Shown here piece by piece: positions 28,081-36,633 of a stretch of DNA of 64,000 bases. Under the pieces are notes generated by a model that was not told the origin of the DNA, did not search any database, and saw nothing but the letters and a program-made list of their open reading frames with translations. Position 1 is the first letter of the stretch. Every line of letters starts with the position of its first letter. The stretch is from assembly GCA_900320865.1 (NCBI GenBank), contig ONTT01000007.1:60691-124690 (forward strand), written 5' to 3'. The position numbers and the translations under genes were made by a program. This DNA is from an uncultured Bacteroidales bacterium (GTDB lineage Bacteria > Bacteroidota > Bacteroidia > Bacteroidales > Paludibacteraceae).

Positions 28081-30838
28081 GGTTAGATTCTATAATTTGG
28101 GCAAGATACTTGCCGGTATAACTCTCTTGATGCCGGGCTACCTCTTCCGGGGTACCCGTACAAACGATATATCCGCCTTCTGTTCCTCCTTCCGGACCTA
28201 AATCAATCACGTGGTCGGCTGCCATAATCACAGACGGATTGTGCTCAATGATGATAACGGTGTGACCGTTGCTGATCAGCCTGTTTAAAGCCTTCAGCAG
28301 CACCTCGATATCGCGCTGATGCAAACCCGTTGTCGGCTCGTCAAAGACAAAGATCGTCGGACGGTTCTCTTCCTGCGCAAGGAATGAGGCTAACTTAACA
28401 CGTTGACTCTCTCCGCCCGATAACGTACTACTGCTTTGGCCTAACTGGATATAACCCAAACCTACATCCTGCAGCGGTTTAAGTCGTTTGACAATTTTTG
28501 CACACGTCTCGTCTTCGCTGAAGAACTCAACCGCCTGATTCACGGTCATACAAAGCACATCGTATATCGATTTACCCCGATAGTGAACATCTAGTATGTC
28601 TTGCTTGAAACGCTTGCCGTGACATTGCTCGCATTCAATCACAAGGTCCGCCATGAACTGCATCTCAATCGTAATCGTTCCTTCGCCTTGACATGTCTCG
28701 CATCGACCGCCCGGGGTGTTGAAAGAGAAATAGGCAGGACTGAAACCTAATTGTTTCGACAGGGCCTGCTCGGCATATAATCGCCGTATCTCATCGTACG
28801 CCTTCAAGTACGTCACTGGGTTGCTGCGGCTCGAACGACTAATCGGGTTCTGGTCCACATATTCGATGTCGCGCATGAGATGCAGACTGCCTTTGATATG
28901 ACCGAAATCACCCGTGTGCTCCATAATCACGCCGCCATAGTGCTTCTTCAGAGCAGGGTAGAGCACTTTGCTGACCAGACTCGACTTACCACTTCCGCTC
29001 ACACCTGTCACCACTGTCATCACATGCAGCGGAAAACGAACTGTCAGATTCTTCAGGTTGTTCTCGCACGCACCTTCCACTTCGATATAGTTATTCCAAT
29101 GGCGTCGCTGGGTCGGGATATCGATTTTGAACCACTCCGATCGAGGTTTGCCCTCATACACAATTTCTCCGCCATGACGTCCGGCGGCAGGACCGATCTC
29201 AATCACATGGTCCGCTGCGGCTATGATATCCGTGTCATGCTCCACGACAACTATCGTATTCCCTAAGTCGCGCAACTCTTTCAGCACATGAATCAGTAAT
29301 TCCGTATCTCGCGGATGCAATCCGATGGATGGCTCATCCAGCACATACAACGAACCTACCAGACTGCTGCCCAACGACTTCGCTAAGTTGATACGCTGAC
29401 TCTCGCCGCCCGACAAGGTGTTGCTCTGGCGGTTCAACGTCAGATAACTTAATCCTACATCGTGCATGAACTGAAGCCTGTGATTAATCTCAATCAACAG
29501 CATCTCTGCCGCTTGCTGCTCGATTGCTGGCAACTGCAACGCATCAAACCACGTCTGCAGTTCCGAAATCGGCATCGCGCATAACTGTTGGATATTCTTG
29601 CCGTTGATCAGCACGTATTCCGATTCTTTGCGAAGATGAAAACCGCGACAAACAGGACAAATCGTCTTCCCCTTGTAGCGTGCTAACATCACCTTGTATT
29701 GAATCCGGTTATACTGCTTCTCTTCCAACTCCTTGAAGAAATCATGCAAGCCTCGGAAATATTCATTTCCTGTCCAAATAAGCTGTTTCTGCTCATCCGT
29801 CAAGGCATAGAATGGCGTGTGAATCGGAAAATCGAACTTCGCCGCATTCATTACCAGCGCATCTTGCCATTCCTTCGTCTTCTCTGTCTGCCAACAAGCT
29901 ATAGCCTGTTCGTATACTGATTTGGACTTATCCGGAATAACCAAATCTACATCAATACCGATTACCGAACCTACACCCTTGCATTCCGGACACGCTCCCA
30001 CCGGATTGTTAAAATCGAATAAATGCTCACTCGGCTCTATAAACTGAATGCCGTCTGCCTCGAAGCGCTCGGAGAAAACTTTCGTCCTTGGTACATTATC
30101 CCATTGGGCCTGCACCTGACATTCTCCATTTCCTTCAAAGAAGGCTGTCTGAACACTGTCCGCAAAGCGGTTGCTTGTCGCCTGCTCGTGGTCCACGATG
30201 ATACGGTCGACTAACAGATAAGCCTCATGCCCTTTTGCCTGTTTCCAAGTCTCTGCATCCAAACGAACAGTGTCCCCGTCTATCATCAAGCGACTGAAAC
30301 CCTGACTTAACCACAATGCCATTTGTTCCTTCAACGTCCTACCTTCCGGCAGTACTATCGGACTCAGCAAATACAGACGAGTACCCTTGGGCAAACTCTC
30401 CATGTATTGCACGACATCGCGAATCGTATTGCGCTTCACTTCTTCCCCGCTCACAGGCGAGTAGGTGTGGCCTACGCGCGCGAAAAGTAATTTCAGATAG
30501 TCATAGATCTCCGTGACCGTCCCTACGGTGGAACGGGGATTGCGACTCGTCACTTTCTGTTGAATGGCGATGGCAGGAGGGATGCCTTCGATCTTCTCTA
30601 CTTCCGGCTTCTGCATGCGACCCATAAACTGACGCGCATAAGCACTCAGACTCTCTACATACCGCCGTTGACCTTCTGCATAGAGGGTGTCGAACGCTAA
30701 CGAACTCTTGCCGCTACCGCTCACTCCGGTCACCACTGTCAATTGATTGCGCGGTATATCTACCGACACATGTTTCAAATTGTGTGTGTCCGCTCCCTCT
30801 ATTCGGATGAAATCTTCTGTCACAATGCTTTCTGCCAA
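28070..30838 (-). CDS. uvrA: Excinuclease ABC subunit A
   Basis: Damage-recognition ATPase of nucleotide excision repair. It has 922 residues, close to the usual 940. Two ABC modules are present: Walker A GVSGSGKSSLAF and GVSGSGKSSLVS; signatures LSGGESQRINLA and LSGGESQRVKLA. The zinc modules include CPVCRG and CETCQGEGT...CEQCHGKRF. It lies four bases after the HU-LysM gene's stop and runs into the CapD-like gene. Confidence 0.98.
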   Translation of the reverse strand: MAESIVTEDFIRIEGADTHNLKHVSVDIPRNQLTVVTGVSGSGKSSLAFDTLYAEGQRRYVESLSAYARQFMGRMQKPEVEKIEGIPPAIAIQQKVTSRNPRSTVGTVTEIYDYLKLLFARVGHTYSPVSGEEVKRNTIRDVVQYMESLPKGTRLYLLSPIVLPEGRTLKEQMALWLSQGFSRLMIDGDTVRLDAETWKQAKGHEAYLLVDRIIVDHEQATSNRFADSVQTAFFEGNGECQVQAQWDNVPRTKVFSERFEADGIQFIEPSEHLFDFNNPVGACPECKGVGSVIGIDVDLVIPDKSKSVYEQAIACWQTEKTKEWQDALVMNAAKFDFPIHTPFYALTDEQKQLIWTGNEYFRGLHDFFKELEEKQYNRIQYKVMLARYKGKTICPVCRGFHLRKESEYVLINGKNIQQLCAMPISELQTWFDALQLPAIEQQAAEMLLIEINHRLQFMHDVGLSYLTLNRQSNTLSGGESQRINLAKSLGSSLVGSLYVLDEPSIGLHPRDTELLIHVLKELRDLGNTIVVVEHDTDIIAAADHVIEIGPAAGRHGGEIVYEGKPRSEWFKIDIPTQRRHWNNYIEVEGACENNLKNLTVRFPLHVMTVVTGVSGSGKSSLVSKVLYPALKKHYGGVIMEHTGDFGHIKGSLHLMRDIEYVDQNPISRSSRSNPVTYLKAYDEIRRLYAEQALSKQLGFSPAYFSFNTPGGRCETCQGEGTITIEMQFMADLVIECEQCHGKRFKQDILDVHYRGKSIYDVLCMTVNQAVEFFSEDETCAKIVKRLKPLQDVGLGYIQLGQSSSTLSGGESQRVKLASFLAQEENRPTIFVFDEPTTGLHQRDIEVLLKALNRLISNGHTVIIIEHNPSVIMAADHVIDLGPEGGTEGGYIVCTGTPEEVARHQESYTGKYLAQIIESNHAK

Positions 30839-30842
30839 ACCC

Positions 30843-32090
30843 TTATCGAATAGCTGCTACTGCCTCCTCTTTCAGACGCAAGTACTCACTACTCGTCATG
30901 TCGCGTTGAGCCTTTGTTAACTTTGGAACACGAATCTGCGTACCTACAGGCACATTACTCGGGTTGTCAATACGATCTCTGTTCGCATCATACAGATACG
31001 GCCAGTAATCCGGATGACCGTAGTATTTACGGGAAATCCAAGCCAGACGACTACCTTCGGTAATCTCTTCTGTCAACAGCAACTCCTCATATTTGGCCTT
31101 CTTAGGCTCTTCTTTCTTGGTTGCAACCGGCTTGGCTTCTGCCTTTTGATCTTTCTGAACCTCGGCCTTCGGAGCTTCGCTTTCTGCTACTTGCTCTGCG
31201 GCCTCTTCCGGCACTTCCAGAACTAACTCGTCCTCTGCCGCTGCAGCCTCAACCTCCTCACTCGGAGCCGAGCTCTTGTTGAACAACTCGATCTTATCAA
31301 CTTTCTCCTTCAGAATATCAAACCACTCGCAAACTTGCTTGCGCAGGAAGAAATAGCCTACTACGCAGAGAATTAACAAGATGATGAAGAAAATCAACAA
31401 CGCACGCAAGAAATAATTCTTTTTCTTGGCTGGCTTCTCCAATACAATCAGCGGCTCTACCTCTTCTTTCTGCTCTTCAGTCACAGGCTCTTCCTCCTTC
31501 GGCTCTTCAGCCACAGGCTCTTCCTCCTTCGGCTCTTCCGCAGGAACTTCTGCGATTACCGGCTCTGCCACTATAGGTTCTTCCTCCTTCGGCTCTTCAA
31601 CCGGAGCAGCTTCCTCTACCGGCTCTTCAGCCACAGGCTCTTCCTCCTTCGGCTCTTCAACCGGAGCAGCTTCCTCTACCGGCTCTTCCGCCTTTTCTTC
31701 CTTTGGAAGTTCACCCAGGTCACCTAAGATATCTACGATCTCATCCGCCTGAGCACCTAACTTCTGAATCGGCTCAAGAGCCTCAACAGCCTCACCGGCC
31801 TCCACTTTCTCGATCAACTCTTTTACCCCCGCCTCGGGAACAAAAGAAACCTTGTTGTAGCCTTCAATCGTGATCTCGCTACCGGTTGTTACATCCACGC
31901 TTTTACGCGGAGCAACAGCTTGTAACTTAAATGTACCCAGACCGTTGATCTTTACTTGTTTTTCTGTCTTCAGCGCTTCTAATAACTGTGCATTGAATGC
32001 AGTCAGGAAGGTGTTGGCATCCTTCTCGCTGATGTTCGCACGTTGCGCTAACGCACGACGTAATTCACTCCAACTTAATTTATCTGCCAT
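30843..32090 (-). CDS. HU-like DNA-binding domain fused to membrane helix and LysM-like domain
   Basis: A 415-residue protein in four parts. Residues 1-95 form an HU/IHF-type domain (NGLGTFKLQAVAPRKSV). Residues 130-210 are acidic proline-glutamate repeats such as EEPVAEEPVEEAAPV. A single membrane helix at about 227-249 (LLIFFIILLILCVVGYFFL) follows KKK, predicting a cytoplasmic N-terminus. After another acidic, alanine-rich linker, residues 335-392 form a LysM-like domain (SRLAWISRKYYG, NPSNVPVGTQIRVPK) that would be periplasmic. Inference: it may tether DNA to the envelope or peptidoglycan. It is co-transcribed with a separate HU gene four bases upstream. The acidic repeat is a 60-base tandem repeat. 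Confidence 0.85.
   Translation of the reverse strand: MADKLSWSELRRALAQRANISEKDANTFLTAFNAQLLEALKTEKQVKINGLGTFKLQAVAPRKSVDVTTGSEITIEGYNKVSFVPEAGVKELIEKVEAGEAVEALEPIQKLGAQADEIVDILGDLGELPKEEKAEEPVEEAAPVEEPKEEEPVAEEPVEEAAPVEEPKEEEPIVAEPVIAEVPAEEPKEEEPVAEEPKEEEPVTEEQKEEVEPLIVLEKPAKKKNYFLRALLIFFIILLILCVVGYFFLRKQVCEWFDILKEKVDKIELFNKSSAPSEEVEAAAAEDELVLEVPEEAAEQVAESEAPKAEVQKDQKAEAKPVATKKEEPKKAKYEELLLTEEITEGSRLAWISRKYYGHPDYWPYLYDANRDRIDNPSNVPVGTQIRVPKLTKAQRDMTSSEYLRLKEEAVAAIR
31471..31700 (-). repeat. 60-base in-frame tandem repeat in the HU-LysM gene
   Basis: Segments 31501-31560, 31561-31620 and 31621-31680 are closely similar 60-mers. The last two are almost identical, with partial units on both sides. 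They encode the 20-residue proline-glutamate repeat of the cytoplasmic linker, so copy number could vary without a frameshift. Confidence 0.85.
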
Positions 32091-32093
32091 AAC

Positions 32094-32372
32094 TTAGAGT
32101 TTTTTAAGTTCTTCTTTTACGTTTGCTGTGGCTTTGAAAACCAACTGATTCTTACTCGGCGCAATAGTACGCTCACCCGTTCGAGGATGAACAATCGTCC
32201 GCTCTTTGCGCTCTTTTACTTCCAAGGTTCCTAAACCCTGTAACTGAATGGCCTTGCCGTCCATCAGATTCTCACGCATGATAGCAGTCGTCGTCGCCAA
32301 TAACTGCTCCGCGTCTTTCTTACTCAGGCCCGATCCAGATACAATCAAGCCAATGAATTCTTTCGTTAGCAT
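32094..32372 (-). CDS. HU-family DNA-binding protein
   Basis: A 92-residue HU/IHF-like nucleoid protein. N-terminal helices (LTKEFIGLIVSGSGLSKKDA) are followed by the beta arm with GLGTLEVKERKERTIVHPRTGE, close to the usual GxGxFxxxxRxxRxGRNPxTGE pattern. It lies three bases before the HU-LysM gene, which carries a related domain, so the two may form heterodimers or bind the same sites. I see no separate promoter in the 21 bases after rimO. Confidence 0.93.
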   Translation of the reverse strand: MLTKEFIGLIVSGSGLSKKDAEQLLATTTAIMRENLMDGKAIQLQGLGTLEVKERKERTIVHPRTGERTIAPSKNQLVFKATANVKEELKKL

Positions 32373-32393
32373 GGTATAATAAAATTTTTTAAT

Positions 32394-33809
32394 TTATATT
32401 TCTCCGTAAAGATCAAATTCTTCGGCCTTGATAATTTTTACGTCATAAAAATCACCAATTTCCAATGACCTGTTACCAATATTTTCAATCAGCACCTCGC
32501 AATCAACCTCCGGACTGTCAAACTGCGTCCTTCCGATCCAGTACTCTCCTTCCTTGCGATCAACAACCACCTTCTCCGTCTTACCGACAAACCCCTGCAT
32601 CAACTCGCCGCTAATCGTCTGTTGAATAGCCATCAACTCCTCCACGCGTTTCTCCTTCACCTCTTGCGGGATATCATCTTTATAGTGTTTGTTCGCATAA
32701 GTCCCCTCCTCGTCGGAATAAGCAAAACAACCCATTCGGTCAAAGCGCATCTCCTTCACCCATTCCTTCAATTCCTCAAAATCCTCTTCTGTCTCACCCG
32801 GATGACCCACCAACAGCGTCGTCCGTAAACAGATACCCGGTACTTTCTCCCGAATCTTGCGAATTAACGCATCCTGTTCAGCGCGCGTGATATGTCTTCT
32901 CATCAAACCCAACATATGATCCGTACAATGTTGCAGAGCAATATCCAGGTACTTACAAACATTCGCATGTCTTGCCATCACGTCCAACAACGCCTCAGGA
33001 AAATCCGTCGGGTAGGCATAATGCAATCGAATCCATTCTACACCCTCTATCTGAGCCATCTCATCTACCAATTCCGGCAGCATGTGTCTTCCTTTCGCCT
33101 CTAACCCTTCGCCTTTCGCCTTCTCTCCCTCCCTTGAGCGGGTGAAGAGCTCTGCTCGATCGGACTGCCGGTGGCAGCCCGTAGAACAAACCGGGGTGGG
33201 GTTTCCCAAATCCAACCCGTAACTGCTGAGATCCTGCGCAATCACATTGAACTCCTTCACTCCCTGACTCACTAACCATCTTACCTCGTCCAATATCTCC
33301 TTCTTCGGCCGACTCGTGTGTCTGCCTGTAATCAACGGAATCGCGCAATACGAGCACATCCGGTTGCATCCCTCACTTATCTTCAAATATGCATAATGCC
33401 TCGGTGTCGTGAGTTTACGTTCATAAGAAGCGCAGCGATAACTTTCAACTTTCAACTTTAAACTTTCAACCATTTTGGCAAAGTCAAATTTCCCGTAGTA
33501 TTCATCCACCTCCGGCAACTCTTCCTCCAACTCGGCACGGTAGCGTTCGCTCAAACAACCCATTACGATCAACTTCTTCAGCTTCCCTTTCTTCTTACGT
33601 TCCGCCATCTGAAGGATCATGTGGATACTCTCTTCTTTCGCGTCGCCGATAAAACCGCAGGTGTTGATCACGCACACTTCCCCTTTCGGATCTTCCGCAT
33701 CATGCACACACTTCCAGCCTGCAACCTCTAACTGTCGCATCACCCGCTCTGCATCTACCAGATTCTTCGAGCATCCTAATGTTATAAAATCTACTACGCC
33801 TTTCTGCAT
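32394..33809 (-). CDS. rimO: Ribosomal protein S12 methylthiotransferase with in-frame repeat inserts
   Basis: Methylthiolates Asp of ribosomal protein S12. It has the N-terminal MTTase domain (LGCSKNLVDAE), the radical-SAM motif CNRMCSYCAIP and a C-terminal TRAM domain. The start is ATG 33809; a longer TTG-started frame would read through a G-rich repeat and is unlikely. The protein is about 471 residues, some 40 longer than usual. The excess is explained by repeat DNA read in frame: a block of about 40 residues between SYGLDLG and MLPELVDE, and a KLKVESYR stretch near residue 115. The conserved motifs lie outside the inserts, so activity may be kept. Confidence 0.93.
   Translation of the reverse strand: MQKGVVDFITLGCSKNLVDAERVMRQLEVAGWKCVHDAEDPKGEVCVINTCGFIGDAKEESIHMILQMAERKKKGKLKKLIVMGCLSERYRAELEEELPEVDEYYGKFDFAKMVESLKLKVESYRCASYERKLTTPRHYAYLKISEGCNRMCSYCAIPLITGRHTSRPKKEILDEVRWLVSQGVKEFNVIAQDLSSYGLDLGNPTPVCSTGCHRQSDRAELFTRSREGEKAKGEGLEAKGRHMLPELVDEMAQIEGVEWIRLHYAYPTDFPEALLDVMARHANVCKYLDIALQHCTDHMLGLMRRHITRAEQDALIRKIREKVPGICLRTTLLVGHPGETEEDFEELKEWVKEMRFDRMGCFAYSDEEGTYANKHYKDDIPQEVKEKRVEELMAIQQTISGELMQGFVGKTEKVVVDRKEGEYWIGRTQFDSPEVDCEVLIENIGNRSLEIGDFYDVKIIKAEEFDLYGEI
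32450..32477. repeat. Heptamer array (4 units) near the rimO 3' end
   Basis: Units AATCACC, AATTTCC, AATGACC, TGTTACC; codes for GNRSLEIGDF. Confidence 0.72.
33091..33125. repeat. Heptamer array (5 units) inside the rimO insert
   Basis: Units CCTTTCG, CCTCTAA, CCCTTCG, CCTTTCG, CCTTCTC; codes for AKGEGLEAKG. It directly adjoins the element at 33126. Confidence 0.8.
33126..33205. repeat. Repeat element inserted in frame within rimO
   Basis: Begins with CTCCCTTGAGCGGG, has an inner inverted repeat CTGCCGGTGGCAG, and ends near ACCGGGGTGGGGTTTCCC. It resembles the element at 33810 with extra sequence in the middle. It is read as the cysteine-, histidine- and arginine-rich part of the RimO insert. 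Confidence 0.65.
33441..33468. repeat. Heptamer array (4 units) in rimO
   Basis: Units AACTTTC, AACTTTC, AACTTTA, AACTTTC, read as SLKLKVES. Same unit as the main recQ leader array. Confidence 0.85.
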
Positions 33810-33852
33810 AATTCTTCTCCCTCCCTTGAGGGGAGGGTTGGGGAGGGGTTCT
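33810..33852. repeat. G-rich/C-rich intergenic element between recQ and rimO
   Basis: Contains CTCCCTTGAGGGGAGGG followed by TTGGGGAGGGG. It is palindromic at CCCTTGAGGGG and purine-rich on one strand. Elements of this kind, readable as PLPNPPLKGG, recur in many Bacteroidota genomes. A related but expanded copy lies inside rimO at about 33126-33205. Confidence 0.7.
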
Positions 33853-36036
33853 TTAATTTCCAAGGTCGCAATGGAACTTAAGCCTTACGAGCCGCACGTG
33901 CATCTCGTCGTAATAGTCTTCGCCAAGCTCTGCCATAGCCTTCTTGATGTTATCGTCATCCGCATTCTTGAAGTAGTCGTATATCTCTTCCTCCTCATCC
34001 GGATCAAGCACTTCTTTGATGAAGTAGTTGATGTTGATCTTCGTGCCGCTGAAGACGATTGCCTCCAACTCGTCCATCATCTCCTCCATACTCATGCCGC
34101 AACTCTCCGCCAAGTCATCCAGATCCACACGACGGTCGATCGCCTGAATGATCTGTTTCTTTCGCGTCGAACGTTTGGCTACCGTGCGGATTCGCATGTC
34201 GTCCGGACGGATGATCTCGTTCTCTTCCACGTATTCTTTAATAACGCGCAAGAACTCATCGCCGTAACGTTTTGCCTTCGCTACACCTACACCCGGGATC
34301 GTCAATAACTCATCCATCGTGATGGGGTAGGTCGTCGCCATGGCCTCCAGACTCGGGTCCTGGAAAATCACAAACGGTGGTACATCGTTCTTCTTCGCCT
34401 GCTTGCGACGAATATCTTTCAATATCGAGAACAACACCTCGTCCGCCGCGGCACACGTAGCAGCAGCGCCGTCCATCATGTCATCGTCGTCGTTCTGCAC
34501 CTCGATCGGCACTTCGAACTTACCCGGCTTGCGAATGAATTTCTTTCCCTCTTTCGTTAACTTCAGGTCGCCGTACGAATCCACGTCTTTCGTGATCATA
34601 CCTACCAGCAAGGCCTGACGTAAAATGGCATGTAACGTGCTCTCTTCCTCATCGCTCGCAGCACCGAAGTTCTCCAACTCGTCGTGGTGATAACTCATCA
34701 CTTCCGCCGTCTGGTTGCCGTGGAGAATATCTACGATATGCTCCGCACGATGTTTCTCGTTCACCTGCTGAATCGTCTCCAAAGCGATCTGCAGCAACTC
34801 ACTCGCATCCACCTGTTTGTAGGTCTTACGGCAGTTGTCGCAGTTACCGCATTTCTCCTCGGTATATTCCTCTCCGAAATAGTGCAACAGCAATTTACGC
34901 CTACAAATCGTACTCTCTGCATAACTCTGTGTCTCAAACAGCAACTGGTTGCCTATGCCGATCTCCTTCGGAGTCTTGTCTTTCTGAAAACGTCTCAAAC
35001 GTTCGATGTCATCCGGGCTGTAGAAACACAAGCAGATACCTTCTCCGCCGTCACGACCTGCACGACCTGTCTCCTGATAATAACCTTCCAGACTCTTCGG
35101 AATATCGTAATGTACTACAAAACGCACATCCGGCTTGTCAATACCCATTCCGAACGCAATCGTTGCTACGATCACCTGACACTCCTCCATCAGGAACGCA
35201 TCCTGGTTCGCACTTCTCGTCTGTGCGTCCATTCCCGCGTGATAAGGCCGTGCACTAATACCGTTCACCTTCAGCACTTCCGCCAAATCCTCCACTTCCT
35301 TGCGGGCCAAGCAATAAACAATACCGCTCTTGCCCTCCATGCCGCGAATGAAACGAACCAGATCCTTGTCCACCTCCGACGTCTTCGGACGAACTTCATA
35401 ATATAGGTTCGGACGGTTAAAACTGCTCTTGAAAACCGTCGCCTCCATCATGCCTAAGTTCTTCTGAATATCCTTCTGAACCTTCGGCGTAGCTGTGGCT
35501 GTCAACGCAATAATAGGCGCTTTCCCTATGCGCTGGACCATACTTCGGATCTGACTGTACTCCGGACGGAAGTCGTGACCCCACTCCGAGATACAATGGG
35601 CTTCATCCACCGCGTAGAAACTGATCTTCACGCCCTTCAAAAAGTCCACGTTCTCACCCTTGTTCAAACTCTCAGGAGCCAAATACAGCAACTTCGTCTT
35701 CCCGGATAGTACATCCTCCTTCACCGCGTTGATCTCACCGCGACTCAGACTCGAGTTGATGAAATGAGCTACACCTTCCTCTTCCGAGTAGTTACTCATC
35801 GCATCCACCTGGTTCTTCATCAACGCAATCAACGGCGAGATAACAATCGCCATACCCTCCATGATCAACGATGGCAATTGGAAACACAAACTCTTACCGC
35901 CGCCTGTTGGCATCAGTACGAATGTGTCTTTTCCTTCCATCACATTCTGGATGATGGCCTCCTGATTTCCCTTAAACGTGTCAAAACCAAAATAGTTCTG
36001 CAACGCTTTTACTAATTCCTCATGTGTTACTTCCAT
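33853..36036 (-). CDS. recQ: RecQ-family ATP-dependent DNA helicase
   Basis: A 3'-to-5' DNA helicase of 727 residues acting in recombination and repair. Visible parts are Walker A (MPTGGGKSLCF), the DEAH box (AVDEAHCISEWGHDFRP), helicase C-terminal motifs (QETGRAGRDGGEG), the zinc-binding RQC cysteines (CGNCDNC) and an HRDC domain near the C-terminus (LLTIPGVGVAKAKRYG). It is longer than E. coli RecQ, with about 100 extra C-terminal acidic residues, as seen in Bacteroidota. The promoter at 36247-36277 leaves a leader of about 200 bases, made almost entirely of 27 heptamers. Confidence 0.96.
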   Translation of the reverse strand: MEVTHEELVKALQNYFGFDTFKGNQEAIIQNVMEGKDTFVLMPTGGGKSLCFQLPSLIMEGMAIVISPLIALMKNQVDAMSNYSEEEGVAHFINSSLSRGEINAVKEDVLSGKTKLLYLAPESLNKGENVDFLKGVKISFYAVDEAHCISEWGHDFRPEYSQIRSMVQRIGKAPIIALTATATPKVQKDIQKNLGMMEATVFKSSFNRPNLYYEVRPKTSEVDKDLVRFIRGMEGKSGIVYCLARKEVEDLAEVLKVNGISARPYHAGMDAQTRSANQDAFLMEECQVIVATIAFGMGIDKPDVRFVVHYDIPKSLEGYYQETGRAGRDGGEGICLCFYSPDDIERLRRFQKDKTPKEIGIGNQLLFETQSYAESTICRRKLLLHYFGEEYTEEKCGNCDNCRKTYKQVDASELLQIALETIQQVNEKHRAEHIVDILHGNQTAEVMSYHHDELENFGAASDEEESTLHAILRQALLVGMITKDVDSYGDLKLTKEGKKFIRKPGKFEVPIEVQNDDDDMMDGAAATCAAADEVLFSILKDIRRKQAKKNDVPPFVIFQDPSLEAMATTYPITMDELLTIPGVGVAKAKRYGDEFLRVIKEYVEENEIIRPDDMRIRTVAKRSTRKKQIIQAIDRRVDLDDLAESCGMSMEEMMDELEAIVFSGTKININYFIKEVLDPDEEEEIYDYFKNADDDNIKKAMAELGEDYYDEMHVRLVRLKFHCDLGN

Positions 36037-36046
36037 ATATCTAGTA

Positions 36047-36235
36047 AATCTTCAATCTTCAACTTTTAACTTTTAACTTTTTACTTTATACTTTCAACTT
36101 TCAACTTTCAACTTTCAACTTTCAACTCTTAGCTCTTAGCTTTCAACTCTTAGCTTTCAACTTTCAACTTTCAACTTTCAACTTTCAGCTCTTAACTCTT
36201 AGCTTTCACCTTTCACCTTTCACCTTTCACCTTTC
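36047..36235. repeat. 27-unit heptamer array in the recQ leader
   Basis: 27 consecutive 7-base units on the plus strand, drifting from AATCTTC through AACTTTT and AACTTTC to AGCTCTT, then ACCTTTC. On the recQ strand the units read GAAAGGT, GAAAGTT and AAGAGTT, so the leader is strongly purine-rich. Confidence 0.92.
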
Positions 36236-36246
36236 ATAAACGGCTG

Positions 36247-36277
36247 CAAAGGTACGAAATATTTTTCATATACGCAA
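36247..36277 (-). promoter_or_regulatory. recQ promoter
   Basis: On the minus strand TTGCGTATATG (36277 downward) and TACCTTTG (36254-36247) with 20-base spacing. It probably drives the long minus-strand operon from recQ onward. Confidence 0.75.
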
Positions 36278-36509
36278 GCCCGCGCGAACTTTTTTTGCAT
36301 TTTTCTTCAATATTGTCCACTAAATACTTTTTGTTTTCTTTATAAACAATTGATATGTAGTTAGTTATGGCGCTATTACGAGTAAACGGATTTGATCTGA
36401 CAATGTTTATTTACATTTATTGCTTTGCTCCTAAGCACTCAAAGGGTTTATCTTGGTTTTATTTACTATTTTAATGGACACTACTGATTTTTCTAATATC
36501 AACTAACCC

Positions 36510-36586
36510 GCTGGTGCTATGCTGGTACGATGCAGGTACTATGCAGGTACTATGCAAGTACTATGCTGGTACTATGCTGGTACTAC
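36510..36586. repeat. 11-base tandem array 1 (7 units)
   Basis: Seven units close to GCTGGTACTAT, with variants GCAGGTACTAT and GCAAGTACTAT, head to tail without spacer. Confidence 0.92.
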
Positions 36587-36589
36587 TAA

Positions 36590-36633
36590 AACCATAGGAT
36601 AACCATAACGTAACCATAAGATAACCATACGAT
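36590..36633. repeat. 11-base tandem array 2 (4 units)
   Basis: Four units of AACCATANNAT type (AACCATAGGAT, AACCATAACGT, AACCATAAGAT, AACCATACGAT). Same period as the array three bases upstream but a different sequence. Confidence 0.9.

Noticed and set aside
33810-33863. Longer RimO start reading PLPNPPLKGG
   Set aside because: It uses a TTG codon and translates an intergenic repeat. The ATG at 33809 fits the family's N-terminus.
34684-35406. 240-codon plus-strand frame within recQ
   Set aside because: Antisense to conserved helicase motifs, no family resemblance.
36510-36633. Possible CRISPR or iteron-type origin
   Set aside because: Units are only 11 bases and touch each other without spacers. 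No DnaA boxes, replication gene or AT-rich unwinding zone typical of an origin is beside them.
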